A stretch of DNA of 64,000 nt, from assembly GCF_003851545.1 (NCBI RefSeq), contig NZ_BHVX01000001.1:62001-126000 (forward strand), written 5' to 3'. Under the pieces are notes generated by a model. That model made no database searches and was not told the origin of the DNA. It saw nothing but the letters and a program-made list of their open reading frames with translations. Position 1 is the first letter of the stretch, and every line of letters starts with the position of its first letter. This document shows, piece by piece, positions 52,448 through 61,839 of the stretch. The DNA is from Ralstonia sp. SET104. Lineage in GTDB: Bacteria > Pseudomonadota > Gammaproteobacteria > Burkholderiales > Burkholderiaceae. Both the position numbers and the translations under genes were made by a program.

Positions 52448-53653
52448 ATGGAAGCCTATATCTACGACGCTGTGCGCACACCGCGCGGCAAAGGCAAGAA
52501 AGATGGCAGCCTGCACGGCGTCACGCCGCTGCGGCTGGCCGCAACCGCACTGCGCGCCATCCGTGATCGCAATCAGCTCGATACCGCATTGGTGGACGAC
52601 GTGGTGCTCGGCTGCGTCGAACCCGTGGGCGAGCAAGGTGCCTGCATCGGCCGCGTTGCTGTGCTCGCTGCTGGCTATGCAGAAACGACGGCCGGCGTAC
52701 AGATCAACCGCTTCTGCGCCTCGGGTCTGGAGGCGTGCAACATGGCCGCTGCACAGGTGATGGCCGGGCAAAGCGACTTCGCCATCGGCGGCGGCGTAGA
52801 GAGCATGTCGCGTGTGCCGATGGGCGCCAGCGGCGGCGCATGGCCAGTCGACCCGGCCGCCGCCATTCCGCTGTACTTCGTGCCGCAGGGCGTGTCGGCC
52901 GACACGATCGCCACCAAGTGGGGCTACAGCCGCCACGACGTCGATGCCTACGCCGCCGAGAGCCACCGCCGCGCACATGCCGCCAGCACAGCGGGCCGGT
53001 TCACGCGCTCCATCGTGCCGGTGCGCGACCAGAACGGCCTGACCATCCTCGACCGCGACGAGACAATTCGCCCGCAGACCACCGTTGACACGCTCGCGCA
53101 ACTCAAACCCTCCTTTGCAGAACTCGGCGAGCAATACGGCTTTGACGCCGTGATCCGCCAGCGCTACCCGGAGCTGGAGCGCATCGAGCACGTGCATCAC
53201 GCAGGCAACAGCTCGGGCATTGTCGATGGTGCAGCGGCGGTGCTGATCGGCAGCCGCGAGGCCGGCCAGCGCGCGGGGCTCAAACCGCGTGCGCGCATCC
53301 GCAGCTTCGCAAGCATCGGCTCGGAGCCGTCGATCATGCTGACCGGCCCCTCGTACGCTGCCGAGAAGGCGCTCAAGCGCGCAGGGATGCGCGCCTCTGA
53401 CATCGACCTGTACGAACTCAACGAGGCGTTTGCCTCCGTCGTGCTGCGCTTCATGGAGGTCATGGCGGTGCCGCACGACAGGATCAACGTCAACGGCGGC
53501 GCCATTGCGATGGGCCATCCGCTGGGCGCAACCGGCGCCATGATCCTCGGCACGCTGCTCGATGAGCTGGAACGCCGCGGCGCCAGCACGGGCCTGGCCA
53601 CGCTCTGCGTGGGCGCGGGCATGGGCACCGCCACCATCATCGAACGCATTTAA
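52448..53653 (+). CDS. Thiolase (acetyl-CoA acyltransferase, FadA-like)
   Basis: A 401-residue thiolase started at ATG 52448. The acyl-accepting nucleophile is Cys90 in [14 protein letters not shown], with the catalytic His357 in [14 protein letters not shown] and Cys387 in [15 protein letters not shown]. These are the three residues of the thiolase triad. It performs the final thiolytic cleavage of beta-oxidation, between the dehydrogenase and the FadB-like gene in the same operon. Confidence 0.92.
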   Translation: MEAYIYDAVRTPRGKGKKDGSLHGVTPLRLAATALRAIRDRNQLDTALVDDVVLGCVEPVGEQGACIGRVAVLAAGYAETTAGVQINRFCASGLEACNMAAAQVMAGQSDFAIGGGVESMSRVPMGASGGAWPVDPAAAIPLYFVPQGVSADTIATKWGYSRHDVDAYAAESHRRAHAASTAGRFTRSIVPVRDQNGLTILDRDETIRPQTTVDTLAQLKPSFAELGEQYGFDAVIRQRYPELERIEHVHHAGNSSGIVDGAAAVLIGSREAGQRAGLKPRARIRSFASIGSEPSIMLTGPSYAAEKALKRAGMRASDIDLYELNEAFASVVLRFMEVMAVPHDRINVNGGAIAMGHPLGATGAMILGTLLDELERRGASTGLATLCVGAGMGTATIIERI

Positions 53654-53665
53654 CGGAGCGCCGAC

Positions 53666-55792
53666 ATGATCGACATCACCCTCGACACCAACGGCATCGC
53701 CACACTCACATGGAACCAGCCGGGCCGCGCGCAGAACGTACTGAACGGCGAGACCTGCGCCGCCTTCTTCGCCGCCATTGATCAGGTGTGTGCGGATGCG
53801 AACGTCAAAGGCATTCTCATCACCTCTGCCAAGCCGGACTTCATTGCCGGTGGCGACCTCGAATGGCTGCAGGCCAGCGACGACGCAGCCACATTGTTTG
53901 ACCGCACATGCGAACTGCACCGCATGCTGCGCAAGCTGGAGGCGTGCGGCAAACCCGTGGCGGCTGCGCTGCCGGGCACCACGCTCGGTGGCGGGCTGGA
54001 GATTGCGCTGGCCTGCCACTACCGCGTCGCCGCAGATAACGCGCGCGCGCGTTTTGGCCTGCCCGAAGTCACGCTCGGCCTGCTGCCGGGCGGCGGCGGC
54101 ACGCAACGCCTGCCGCGCTTGATTGGCGTGCAGAAGGCGCTGCCGATGCTGCTCGAAGGCAAGCGCATCAAGGCCGCAGAGGCACTCAAGCTCGGCATCG
54201 TCGATGCGGTGGTCAGTGCCGGCGAGGAAGTCAACGCAGCACGCGAATGGCTGTTGGGCGACGGGCAAACGCGCACGCAGCAACCGTGGGACAGCAAGGG
54301 CTACAAGGTGCCTGGTGGCGGTATCTCCAGTCCCGCCATGCAGCAGTTATTCACGGCGGCCAACGCCATGCTGCGGCAAAAGACCTGCGGCAACTACCCG
54401 GCGGCGGCCAGCATCCTGTCGTGCGTGTACGAAGGGCTCATCACCGATCTCGATACGGGCCTGAAAACCGAGGCGCGCTACTTCGTGCAGGCCGTGCTGT
54501 CGCCAGAGGCACGCGCCATGATCCGCACCCTCTTCTTCAGCCTGAACGCCGCCAACAAGCTGGCTGCGCGCCCCGCCGATGTGCCGGTGCGCCGCTACAC
54601 AAAGATCGGCGTGCTGGGCGCGGGCATGATGGGTGCGGGCATTGCGTACGTTACGGCCAAGGCCGGTCTGCCGGTCGTGCTGCTCGACAGCACGCAGGAA
54701 GCCGCTGAACGCGGCAAAGACTACGCACGCAAGCTGATCGAGAAACAGGTACAGCGCGGCCACCTGCATGCCGAGCAAGCGCAGGCGCTGCTCGCGCGCA
54801 TCAAGCCCACCACCTCGTACGCCGATCTGGATGGCGCCGGGCTCGTCGTTGAAGCCGTGTTCGAGCAGCGCGAGATCAAGGCCGATGTCACGCGCCAGGC
54901 GGAGGCCGTGCTGTCGCCGGATGCCATCTTCGCGTCCAACACGTCCACGCTGCCGATCACCGGGCTGGCGCAGGCAAGCCAGCGGCCGGGCAACTTTATC
55001 GGGCTGCATTTCTTCTCGCCGGTCGACAAGATGCCGCTGGTGGAGGTGATCGTCGCCCGGCAGACCACGCCGGCCACGCTGGCGCAGGCGCTCGACTACG
55101 TGCGCGCCATCGGCATGACGCCCATTGTCGTCAATGACAGCCGCGGCTTTTATACAAGCCGCGTGTTTTCAACCTACGTGCTCGAAGGCCTGGCGATGCT
55201 GGCCGAAGGCACGGCACCCGCGCTGATCGAGAACGCCGGGCTGCTGGCCGGCATGCCGGTCGGGCCGCTCGCGCTCATCGACGAGGTCTCGAGCGAATTG
55301 ATCCACAAGGTCAACCAGCAGACCCGCGCCGATTTGGGCGCCGCCTATATCGAGCGCCCAGGCGAAGCCGTGGCCGAGCGCATGGTGGCGCTGGGCCGCA
55401 TCGGCCGCAAGGCTGGCCAGGGCTTCTACGACTATCCGGAGGGTGGCAAAAAGGCGCTCTGGCCGGGGCTGGCCACTGAATATCCCCAAGCCGCCGTGCA
55501 GCCCGATGTGCAGACGCTGGTTGATCGCCTCGTCACCGTGCAAGCTGTGGAAACCGCACGCTGCCTGGATGAACGTGTAGTCACCGACCCGCGCGATGCC
55601 GATGTCGGCGCGCTGCTCGGCTGGGGCTTCCCGGCGTTCCGGGGCGGGCCGGTATCGCACATCCATCGGATCGGGGTGAGCGCGTTTGTCGCGTTGTGCG
55701 ATCGGCTGGCAGCAGACCACGGCCGCCGCTTCACACCACCCGCACTGCTGCGTGACATGGCAGACAAGCAAACCGCGTTTTACACACGCTGA
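53666..55792 (+). CDS. Bifunctional enoyl-CoA hydratase / 3-hydroxyacyl-CoA dehydrogenase (FadB/FadJ-like)
   Basis: A 708-residue fusion enzyme. The crotonase domain (about residues 1-190) has KGILITSAKPDFIAGGDLEW and AALPGTTLGGGLEIALAC with RFGLPEVTLGLLPGGGGTQR, giving the two catalytic Glu positions. A linker leads to the dehydrogenase domain (about 310-600) with IGVLGAGMMGAGIAYVTAKA for NAD and FIGLHFFSPVDKMPLVEVI containing the catalytic His. It hydrates enoyl-CoA and oxidises the 3-hydroxy product. It begins 12 bp after the thiolase. Confidence 0.93.
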   Translation: MIDITLDTNGIATLTWNQPGRAQNVLNGETCAAFFAAIDQVCADANVKGILITSAKPDFIAGGDLEWLQASDDAATLFDRTCELHRMLRKLEACGKPVAAALPGTTLGGGLEIALACHYRVAADNARARFGLPEVTLGLLPGGGGTQRLPRLIGVQKALPMLLEGKRIKAAEALKLGIVDAVVSAGEEVNAAREWLLGDGQTRTQQPWDSKGYKVPGGGISSPAMQQLFTAANAMLRQKTCGNYPAAASILSCVYEGLITDLDTGLKTEARYFVQAVLSPEARAMIRTLFFSLNAANKLAARPADVPVRRYTKIGVLGAGMMGAGIAYVTAKAGLPVVLLDSTQEAAERGKDYARKLIEKQVQRGHLHAEQAQALLARIKPTTSYADLDGAGLVVEAVFEQREIKADVTRQAEAVLSPDAIFASNTSTLPITGLAQASQRPGNFIGLHFFSPVDKMPLVEVIVARQTTPATLAQALDYVRAIGMTPIVVNDSRGFYTSRVFSTYVLEGLAMLAEGTAPALIENAGLLAGMPVGPLALIDEVSSELIHKVNQQTRADLGAAYIERPGEAVAERMVALGRIGRKAGQGFYDYPEGGKKALWPGLATEYPQAAVQPDVQTLVDRLVTVQAVETARCLDERVVTDPRDADVGALLGWGFPAFRGGPVSHIHRIGVSAFVALCDRLAADHGRRFTPPALLRDMADKQTAFYTR

Positions 55793-55798
55793 CCCTGC

Positions 55799-55829
55799 GG
55801 CGCCGCGTGCGCAGATCGCGCGCGGCGCC
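55799..55829 (+). terminator. Hairpin after the beta-oxidation operon
   Basis: Perfect 9-bp stem GGCGCCGCG (55799-55807) and CGCGGCGCC (55821-55829) immediately after the FadB-like stop, loop of 13 nt. No T-run follows. The rest of 55830-56049 shows a promoter-like AT-richer stretch near 55960 but no gene. Confidence 0.5.
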
Positions 55830-56049
55830 CCATCCTGTACAAGCGTTGCGCCCAAACACCAACCAGCGATAAGCCCCAACCCGGCCCGCCGAAAGCAAAC
55901 GATTGCGCGCCCACCGCCCGGCCTAACCGTTCGGCTTCAGCCACATGCGATCCGCTCCGATATAAAGTAGGAGCCACATTGAGTTGCCGACACCTTGGCA
56001 CGCCGCACGCGTGCCCACGACAACTGGACACGCAAACGCTGGAGTGAGG

Positions 56050-58722
56050 ATGCCCGTAGAGCAATGGAAGGCTTCTTCTGGTGGCACGGCTGGCACCACG
56101 ACAGGACGAGGATGGCGGCGGCGTGGGCTGTTGTCGCCGCTGAACGTCGGCGCGGTGGTGTGCCTGCTGTTCATCTGGTCCTTCACATTTCATCAGCTCA
56201 CGCAGGAACGCGACCGGCTGACCAGCGATGCCCAGGCGCGCACGCAGGTCGAAGCACGGGCGTTTGGTGAGTACTCGCTCGGCAGCGTGCGCCGCTTGTC
56301 GGAATTCCTGCTCGATCTGCGTGCGAGCTGGCTCTCCGGCCGCGAAGTGTTCGAGCAGGTCATCCACGAACGGCAAGAGGTCGTGCGCGACCTGACCTTC
56401 CAGGTGGCCGTCATCGACGAGAACGGCATGCTCGTCTACTCCAGCATTGGCCCCGTAACAGAACGCATCGACCTGAGCCAACGCGAGCACTTTCGCGTGC
56501 ACAAGGAATCGGGCGGACGCGACGCGCTGTTTATCAGCGACCCAGTGCGGGGCAAGGTCTCAAAAAAGTGGTCGATCCAGTTCACGCGGCCCATTCTCAA
56601 AGCTGGGCGGTTTGCCGGTGTGGTGGTGGTGTCGGTCAGCCCCGAACAGTTCTCCAGCTTTGCGAATACGCTCGCCGTCGGCAAGGATGGCGCCGCCACC
56701 ATCATCCGCGAGTCCGGCCAGGTCCTGGCCCGCGTGCCCGATCCGACCGCAGGCATCGAGAAGCCGCCGCGCCGTCGCCAATTCAACAAGCCGGGCGCAC
56801 AGGAAACGGGAAACTACCGCGTGGTGTCAGGCACCGACGGCGTGGAGCGGATCATCGGCTATCACCATGTGCCGGAGATCGGGCTCTACTTTCTGGTGGG
56901 CGAATCGGTGGCGTCGGTGCTGGCGCCTTACCAGGGCTATCGGCGCACTGCGCTGGTCGAGGCGGCCGCCTCAACCCTGCTGCTCGCGCTGCTGTACTTC
57001 GCCTTGCGCCACCAGGGGGCGGAGCGCAAACGGCACATTGAAGAGATGCGCCTGGCCTCGCTGGTCTATGCATCGAGCAGCGAAGCGATGATGGTGACAA
57101 CGCTCGACGGGCAGGTGGTTGACGTGAACCCGGCGTTCACCGTCACCACGGGCTATACGGCGCAAGAGTTCAAGGGCCAATTCAGCGACGCCATCCGCTC
57201 CGAATGCAATGAGAGCAGCGTGATCGACGCGATGCGCGCGGACGTCTCGACCAAGGGCACGTGGAGCGGCGAATACCTTATCCGCCGCAAAGACGGCAGC
57301 GAGTTCCCCGCGCTGCTCACCATTGACACGTTTGCGGACAGCACGCTGGGCGAGCCACGCCGCGTGGCGCTCATTCACGACATGACCGAGAAGAAGCGCG
57401 CCGAAGAGGTCATCTGGCGGCAGGCCAACTTCGACGCGCTGACCGATCTGCCCAACCGGCACATGTTCTACAACCGCCTGCGTCAGGAGATCGCGCGGGC
57501 GCGGCAGTCATCCACGCAGTTGGCACTGCTGTTCATCGACCTGGACCGCTTCAAGGAGGTGAACGACACGCTGGGTCACGACCAGGGCGACATCCTGCTC
57601 AAGGAGATCGCGCGCCGCATCTCGGCCATCGTGCGCGGCACGGATACGGTCGCGCGGCTGGCCGGCGACGAGTTCACCGTCATCCTGACGGACCTGCCCG
57701 ATGCCGGGGTGGCCTCGTCCATCATCAGCAGCCTGCTTGCGCGCATTTGCGCGCCGCTGCGGCTTGGCGAGGAAAACGTTGAAGTGTCGGCCAGCATTGG
57801 GTTGGCGCTGTATCCGCGCGATGCAGACAGCGCGGAATCGTTGCTCGTGCGCGCAGACCAAGCCATGTTTGCGGCCAAGAGCGCGGGCCGCAATCAATGG
57901 GCCGTCTTCACCCCGGCATTGCAGCGTGCCGAGCAGGAACGCCTGCGCGTAACCAGCGACTTGCGCGTGGCGCTCACGCAAGGCGAGCTTGCGGTGCACT
58001 ACCAGCCCATCGTCGATCTGCGCACGGGCAAGGTCCGCAAGGCGGAGGCGCTGATCCGCTGGACGCACCCCATGCGGGGCGAGATCGACCCCGCCGACTT
58101 CATTCCGGTGGCCGAAGACAGCGGGCTGATCGTCGAGATCGGCAGGTGGGTGCTGAACGAGGCGCTGGATCAGCTCACGCACTGGCACGCCACGCTCGAC
58201 AACGCGCTGCAGGTGTCGGTCAACAAGTCACCGGTGGAATTTCGCGCGCAGCAGTCGAGCGCCGATTCCTGGTCCAAGGTGGTGGAGCGCCGGAGGATAG
58301 CGCCGCACAGCCTGGTCGTCGAGATTACCGAAGGGGCGCTGATGGCCGAACGCGAAGACGTGGTCGAACACCTCCGTGCCTTCCGGCGCATCGGCATCGA
58401 CATTGCGCTCGACGATTTCGGCACGGGGTATTCATCGCTGTCGTACCTCAAGCGTTTCGACATCGATTACATCAAGATCGACAAGTCGTTCGTGCGCAGC
58501 CTCGCGCATGATCCGAAAGACATCGCACTATGCAGCGCCATCGTCAGCATGGCGCATGCGCTGCACATCAAGGTCATTGCCGAAGGCATCGAGACCGAGG
58601 AGCAGAAGGCGATCCTGGTGGCTGCAGGCTGCGACTATGGCCAGGGTCACCTCTTCTGCCCGCCGGTGCCGCCGGCGGCGTTTGAGGCGTTTGTCGCCAA
58701 AAGGCAGGTTGCGCAAGCCTGA
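56050..58722 (+). CDS. Membrane-bound cyclic-di-GMP sensor protein: dCache-PAS-GGDEF-EAL
   Basis: An 890-residue protein from ATG 56050 (GGAGTGAGG upstream). TM1 lies at about 28-49 and TM2 at about 298-322, enclosing a periplasmic dCache-like sensor. Then a PAS domain (about 340-450) is followed by GGDEF (about 455-620) and EAL (about 630-880). The GGDEF site reads RLAGDEFTVIL (Ala538-Gly-Asp-Glu-Phe542), a first-Gly-to-Ala change that can still be active. The EAL site is intact: Glu666-Ala-Leu668 in KAEALIRWTHP, DDFGTGYSSLSYLKRF, KIDKSFV and AEGIETEEQKA. It can therefore in principle both make and hydrolyse c-di-GMP. The signal sensed is unknown. Confidence 0.92.
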   Translation: MPVEQWKASSGGTAGTTTGRGWRRRGLLSPLNVGAVVCLLFIWSFTFHQLTQERDRLTSDAQARTQVEARAFGEYSLGSVRRLSEFLLDLRASWLSGREVFEQVIHERQEVVRDLTFQVAVIDENGMLVYSSIGPVTERIDLSQREHFRVHKESGGRDALFISDPVRGKVSKKWSIQFTRPILKAGRFAGVVVVSVSPEQFSSFANTLAVGKDGAATIIRESGQVLARVPDPTAGIEKPPRRRQFNKPGAQETGNYRVVSGTDGVERIIGYHHVPEIGLYFLVGESVASVLAPYQGYRRTALVEAAASTLLLALLYFALRHQGAERKRHIEEMRLASLVYASSSEAMMVTTLDGQVVDVNPAFTVTTGYTAQEFKGQFSDAIRSECNESSVIDAMRADVSTKGTWSGEYLIRRKDGSEFPALLTIDTFADSTLGEPRRVALIHDMTEKKRAEEVIWRQANFDALTDLPNRHMFYNRLRQEIARARQSSTQLALLFIDLDRFKEVNDTLGHDQGDILLKEIARRISAIVRGTDTVARLAGDEFTVILTDLPDAGVASSIISSLLARICAPLRLGEENVEVSASIGLALYPRDADSAESLLVRADQAMFAAKSAGRNQWAVFTPALQRAEQERLRVTSDLRVALTQGELAVHYQPIVDLRTGKVRKAEALIRWTHPMRGEIDPADFIPVAEDSGLIVEIGRWVLNEALDQLTHWHATLDNALQVSVNKSPVEFRAQQSSADSWSKVVERRRIAPHSLVVEITEGALMAEREDVVEHLRAFRRIGIDIALDDFGTGYSSLSYLKRFDIDYIKIDKSFVRSLAHDPKDIALCSAIVSMAHALHIKVIAEGIETEEQKAILVAAGCDYGQGHLFCPPVPPAAFEAFVAKRQVAQA

Positions 58723-58727
58723 TCGTT

Positions 58728-59549
58728 TTAACCGCCGCGCACGGCACCCGCAAACGCCCGCACCACATCGGCAGACGCATCCGTGATGGCCCAGTAGCCC
58801 ATGCCGGCGCTGCGCCATACCATCAACTGGTAGCCCCGCTCGGTACGCAGCGCAGGCTCGGTATCGCTGCCCGCCTCGGGGCGGACGTACAGGTCAACGG
58901 GATGCTGCGCTGAGCGGTAGACCAGCACCGCCACCGGGCGGCCATCGATGTAGTCCAGCCGCCCGCCGATGAGCGGGAAACCGTGCGCGGCAAGATCGGT
59001 AACGGGCGGCGCGTAGTCAATGCGGCCGTTGAACCACGGCTTGACCGTGTGGCGATCGGACGACAGCACATCCGTCTCGCGCGCGCCCAGCAGCGCCCGC
59101 ACATGGCTGGCGGTGATGTCGTGCGCGGTAAGCGCGGCCGTATCGGGCCGGCCGGCCAACACGCCCACACCCAACGCCACGGCCGCCAGTGCACCGGCAC
59201 CCAAGCCCAGCCCGAGCCCCCGAGAGGGCGTGATCAGCCAGTTGGTCAAGCGCTGCCACGGCGATTCTGCCCGGCGCGGCGCGCGCACCGGAGCCCATTC
59301 GGGCCGCAGCCCCGCCTCCGTTTGTACGGCCTGCAATACACGCTCGCTCAAACCCGCGGGCGCCTTCCTGTACAGCGCCGGCGCACGCAGCCCCTGGCGC
59401 AGCGCACGCACCACGCCATCGTGGCGGGCCGCGATGGCGGAGCAGATCTCACAGCCGGCCAGATGCGTTTCCATGCGCAGGCTGTCCGCCGCACCGAGTT
59501 CGCCATCGGCGCGGGCAGCCAGCAGCGCGCGGATGTCGTCACAGTTCAT
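58728..59549 (-). CDS. Zinc-anti-sigma-type membrane anti-sigma factor
   Basis: A 273-residue protein. The start at 59549 is supported by GGAGG. The N-terminal ZAS domain is MNCDDIRALLAARADGELGA with the His-x3-Cys-x2-Cys motif in THLAGCEICSAI. One TM at about 115-140 (LGLGLGAGALAAVALGVGVL) separates it from a periplasmic domain of about 130 residues. The gene overlaps the sigma-factor end by 11 bp and would hold the sigma inactive until a periplasmic signal is received. Confidence 0.85.
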   Translation of the reverse strand: MNCDDIRALLAARADGELGAADSLRMETHLAGCEICSAIAARHDGVVRALRQGLRAPALYRKAPAGLSERVLQAVQTEAGLRPEWAPVRAPRRAESPWQRLTNWLITPSRGLGLGLGAGALAAVALGVGVLAGRPDTAALTAHDITASHVRALLGARETDVLSSDRHTVKPWFNGRIDYAPPVTDLAAHGFPLIGGRLDYIDGRPVAVLVYRSAQHPVDLYVRPEAGSDTEPALRTERGYQLMVWRSAGMGYWAITDASADVVRAFAGAVRGG

Positions 59550-60174
59550 GGCGGGCCTCCTTGGTGCTGTTTCCCATGCCACCCGATGCGCGGATGGGCG
59601 TCACGTTGGTACGCGGTGGCGCGTTGTCTTCAGTCAACAGCCGCGCGAGTTGCTGCCGCGCACGCGCCAGCCGCGACATCACCGTGCCAATGGGCACATC
59701 GACCACGGCGGCAATATCGCGGTACGGCAAATCTTCCAGCTCGCGCAGCACGAGCACCTCGCGATACGGCACCGGCAACTGCGCCAGCGCGGCATGCACG
59801 CGGCGCACATCGTCGATGCGGGCGAGCAGCGCGGCCGGGTCGACACCGTAGCTGGCGCTGTCGTCACCCGCCAGGCGGGCAGGCGCGTCGTCATCCCACG
59901 GCTGGGCCGGTGCCTGCTTGCGGCGCGCGCATTCTGAGAACCACGTGTTGCGCACGATGGCCAGCAGCCACGGGCGGCCGTCTGCGCCACGAAACCCGGC
60001 AAACAGCCGGAACGCACGCAGGCAGGCTTCCTGGACGATGTCGTCGGCGTCTTGCGCGTCGCCCGAGAGCCAGCGCGCCAGGTTGTAGGCGGCATCAACA
60101 TGCGGCAGCACCGCCTGGGCAAAGCGCTGGGCGTCGGTGGGCAAATCGCGCGGGGGGTCTGACAGGTCGGGCAT
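59539..60174 (-). CDS. ECF-family RNA polymerase sigma factor
   Basis: A 211-residue sigma-70-like protein from 60174. Region 2 reads LARWLSGDAQDADDIVQEAC, LRAFRLFAGFRGADGRPWLL and AIVRNTWFSECARR. Region 4 is LAQLPVPYREVLVLRELEDL, YRDIAAVVDVPIGTVMSRL, ARARQQL. A longer in-frame N-terminus exists but lacks family sequence. It is followed by the overlapping anti-sigma gene and diverges from an exported metallophosphatase and a cupredoxin, its likely regulon. Confidence 0.9.
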   Translation of the reverse strand: MPDLSDPPRDLPTDAQRFAQAVLPHVDAAYNLARWLSGDAQDADDIVQEACLRAFRLFAGFRGADGRPWLLAIVRNTWFSECARRKQAPAQPWDDDAPARLAGDDSASYGVDPAALLARIDDVRRVHAALAQLPVPYREVLVLRELEDLPYRDIAAVVDVPIGTVMSRLARARQQLARLLTEDNAPPRTNVTPIRASGGMGNSTKEARHEL

Positions 60175-60199
60175 GGCGGCCTGAAGGCGGTTGACCTCT

Positions 60200-60271
60200 G
60201 TATACCTGGGTGCAATGCAGTTTATTCCCGCGCCAAGGGAATTTTCTGAAAACGCAGATCTTGTGGAATAC
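60200..60271. promoter_or_regulatory. Divergent ECF-type promoters of the sigma and metallophosphatase genes
   Basis: On the minus strand GGGAATAAAC (60229-60220) is followed after 14 nt by GTATAC (60205-60200), a good ECF-like -35/-10 pair facing the sigma gene. On the plus strand GGGAATTTTC (60237-60246) faces the metallophosphatase, with no clear matching -10. The two boxes share GGGAAT and lie only 7 bp apart, so one sigma could drive both transcripts. This is inference from position and the shared GGGAAT. Confidence 0.5.
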
Positions 60272-60386
60272 GCGGGCACCCCAGCCGGTATGACAGGCAG
60301 GACCGGCGCCGCCTCCATTTCCATCGCGCTGGATCGACAACCTCGTTCAGCGAACGACTTCAGCGAACGACCGCAGGGGACACCCC

Positions 60387-61337
60387 ATGAGCAAACAACC
60401 CGGACGACGCCAGTTCCTGCAACTGGCCACGGTCGGCGGTCTGGTGTACGCATCCGGCCTGCCCGGCTGGCAAGCGATGGCCGCCACCACGCGCGCCGCC
60501 GGCGCCAAGCAGGAAGATTTCTATTTCGTGCAGTTGTCGGACACCCACTGGGGCTTCAAGGGCGCACCCAATCCCGATGCACAGGGTACGCTGCCCAAGG
60601 CGATTGCCGCGGTGAATGCGCTCTCGCCCGCGCCGGACTTCGTCATCTTCACAGGCGATCTTTCGCACATCAGCGACGACCCCGCCGAGCGCCGCAAGCG
60701 CCTGACCGAGTTTCGTGACATTGCCGCCAGGATCAAGGTGCCGGTCGTGCACTACATGCCGGGCGAGCACGACGCATCACTCGACAACGGCGAGGCCTAC
60801 ATTGAGCTCTTTGGCCGCACGCATTACGCGTTTGACCACAAGGGCGTGCACTTCATCGCCATCGATAACGTGTCGGACCCGTCTGCCCGCGTGGGCGATG
60901 CGCAGCTTGCGTGGCTGGCAGCAGATATCCGCTCGGTGCCGGTGCACACGCCCATCGTTGTATTCACGCACCGGCCGCTGTTCGATCTGTACCCGCAATG
61001 GGACTGGGCCACGCGCGACGGCCAGCAGGTGATCGACCTGCTCATGCCGCGCCCGAACGTGACCGTGTTCTACGGCCACATCCATCAGGAACACCACCAC
61101 ATGACCGGGCACATTGCCCACCACTCGGCGCGCTCGCTGATGTTTCCGCTGCCTGCGCCAGGGTCGCAGCCCAAGAGCACGCCGATCCCGTGGGATGCCT
61201 CACAACCGTATCGCGGCCTGGGCTGGCGCCGCATCACCGAGCACGGCACACAGGACGCCGCCACCTGGGCACTGGCCGAACAGCCGATCCAGGCCAGCAG
61301 CGAGGCCAGCGCCACCAAGACACCGGAGACCACCTGA
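60387..61337 (+). CDS. Exported calcineurin-like metallophosphoesterase
   Basis: A 316-residue protein with a twin-arginine signal (GRRQFLQLATVGGLV). Metal-binding segments are LSDTHWGF (Asp, His), FTGDLSH (Asp), MPGEHDAS where the usual GNHD reads GEHD, FTHRPLFD (His) and YGHIHQEHHH (His pair). The fold is that of the calcineurin-like phosphoesterases that hydrolyse phosphoesters or nucleotides. The GEHD change alters a metal ligand position that is often Asn. I believe the family in this sigma cluster usually has this variant, but cannot check. The substrate is unknown. Confidence 0.82.
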   Translation: MSKQPGRRQFLQLATVGGLVYASGLPGWQAMAATTRAAGAKQEDFYFVQLSDTHWGFKGAPNPDAQGTLPKAIAAVNALSPAPDFVIFTGDLSHISDDPAERRKRLTEFRDIAARIKVPVVHYMPGEHDASLDNGEAYIELFGRTHYAFDHKGVHFIAIDNVSDPSARVGDAQLAWLAADIRSVPVHTPIVVFTHRPLFDLYPQWDWATRDGQQVIDLLMPRPNVTVFYGHIHQEHHHMTGHIAHHSARSLMFPLPAPGSQPKSTPIPWDASQPYRGLGWRRITEHGTQDAATWALAEQPIQASSEASATKTPETT

Positions 61338-61338
61338 C

Positions 61339-61725
61339 ATGCCCAACCTCACCTCAGTCATTGCACACAACCCCAAGCGGCGCCTGGCGCTGCGTCAGTT
61401 CACGGTGCTCGCGGCCGGTGCCGCACTCGCGTGCGTTGCGCACGGCGAAGGCCCGATGGTCATTCGCGTGCACGCGCGCAAGTTCACCTTCACGCCCGAC
61501 AAGATCACACTCAAGCGCGGAGTGCCAGTGATGTTCGAGCTGACAGGGCAGGACATCCTGATGGGCTTTTCGATTCCCGATTTCAACGTGCGCGCCGATG
61601 TGGTGCCGGGCCAGACCGCGCGGCTCGCGATGACGCCCGACAAGACCGGCACGTTTGATTTCCTGTGCGACATCTTCTGCGGCACGGGGCACGAGACGAT
61701 GAATGGGACGTTAACCGTGACGTGA
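61339..61725 (+). CDS. Exported cupredoxin with a CuA-like copper motif
   Basis: A 128-residue protein from ATG 61339 with a signal segment (LALRQFTVLAAGAALACVAHG). The fold is that of cytochrome oxidase subunit II/N2O reductase CuA domains. C-terminally FLCDIFCGTGHETMNG gives C-x3-C-x3-H-x2-M. The upstream position that in CuA proteins is His (DVIHSF-like) reads DILMGFSIPDF, so Met replaces the first His ligand. The Glu between the two Cys is also absent. It may therefore hold a single copper or a modified site. It starts 1 bp after the metallophosphatase stop. It is probably periplasmic, as an electron carrier or copper-binding protein. Confidence 0.8.
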   Translation: MPNLTSVIAHNPKRRLALRQFTVLAAGAALACVAHGEGPMVIRVHARKFTFTPDKITLKRGVPVMFELTGQDILMGFSIPDFNVRADVVPGQTARLAMTPDKTGTFDFLCDIFCGTGHETMNGTLTVT

Positions 61726-61760
61726 CACGCAAGGCCAAACGCAGAACGCAAAACGCAAAA

Positions 61761-61790
61761 CGCCCCGACATGTTCGGGGCGTTGTCATTT
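61761..61790 (+). terminator. Bidirectional intrinsic terminator after the cupredoxin gene
   Basis: Perfect 8-bp stem CGCCCCGA (61761-61768) and TCGGGGCG (61774-61781), loop CATGT, preceded by an A-rich run (AAACGCAAAA) and followed by TTGTCATTT. It separates this operon from the convergent SRPBCC gene. Confidence 0.8.
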
Positions 61791-61839
61791 GCGTACATCC
61801 GTGCGTGGCACGCACGCCTGGAGACATCTGCGCGATGCC

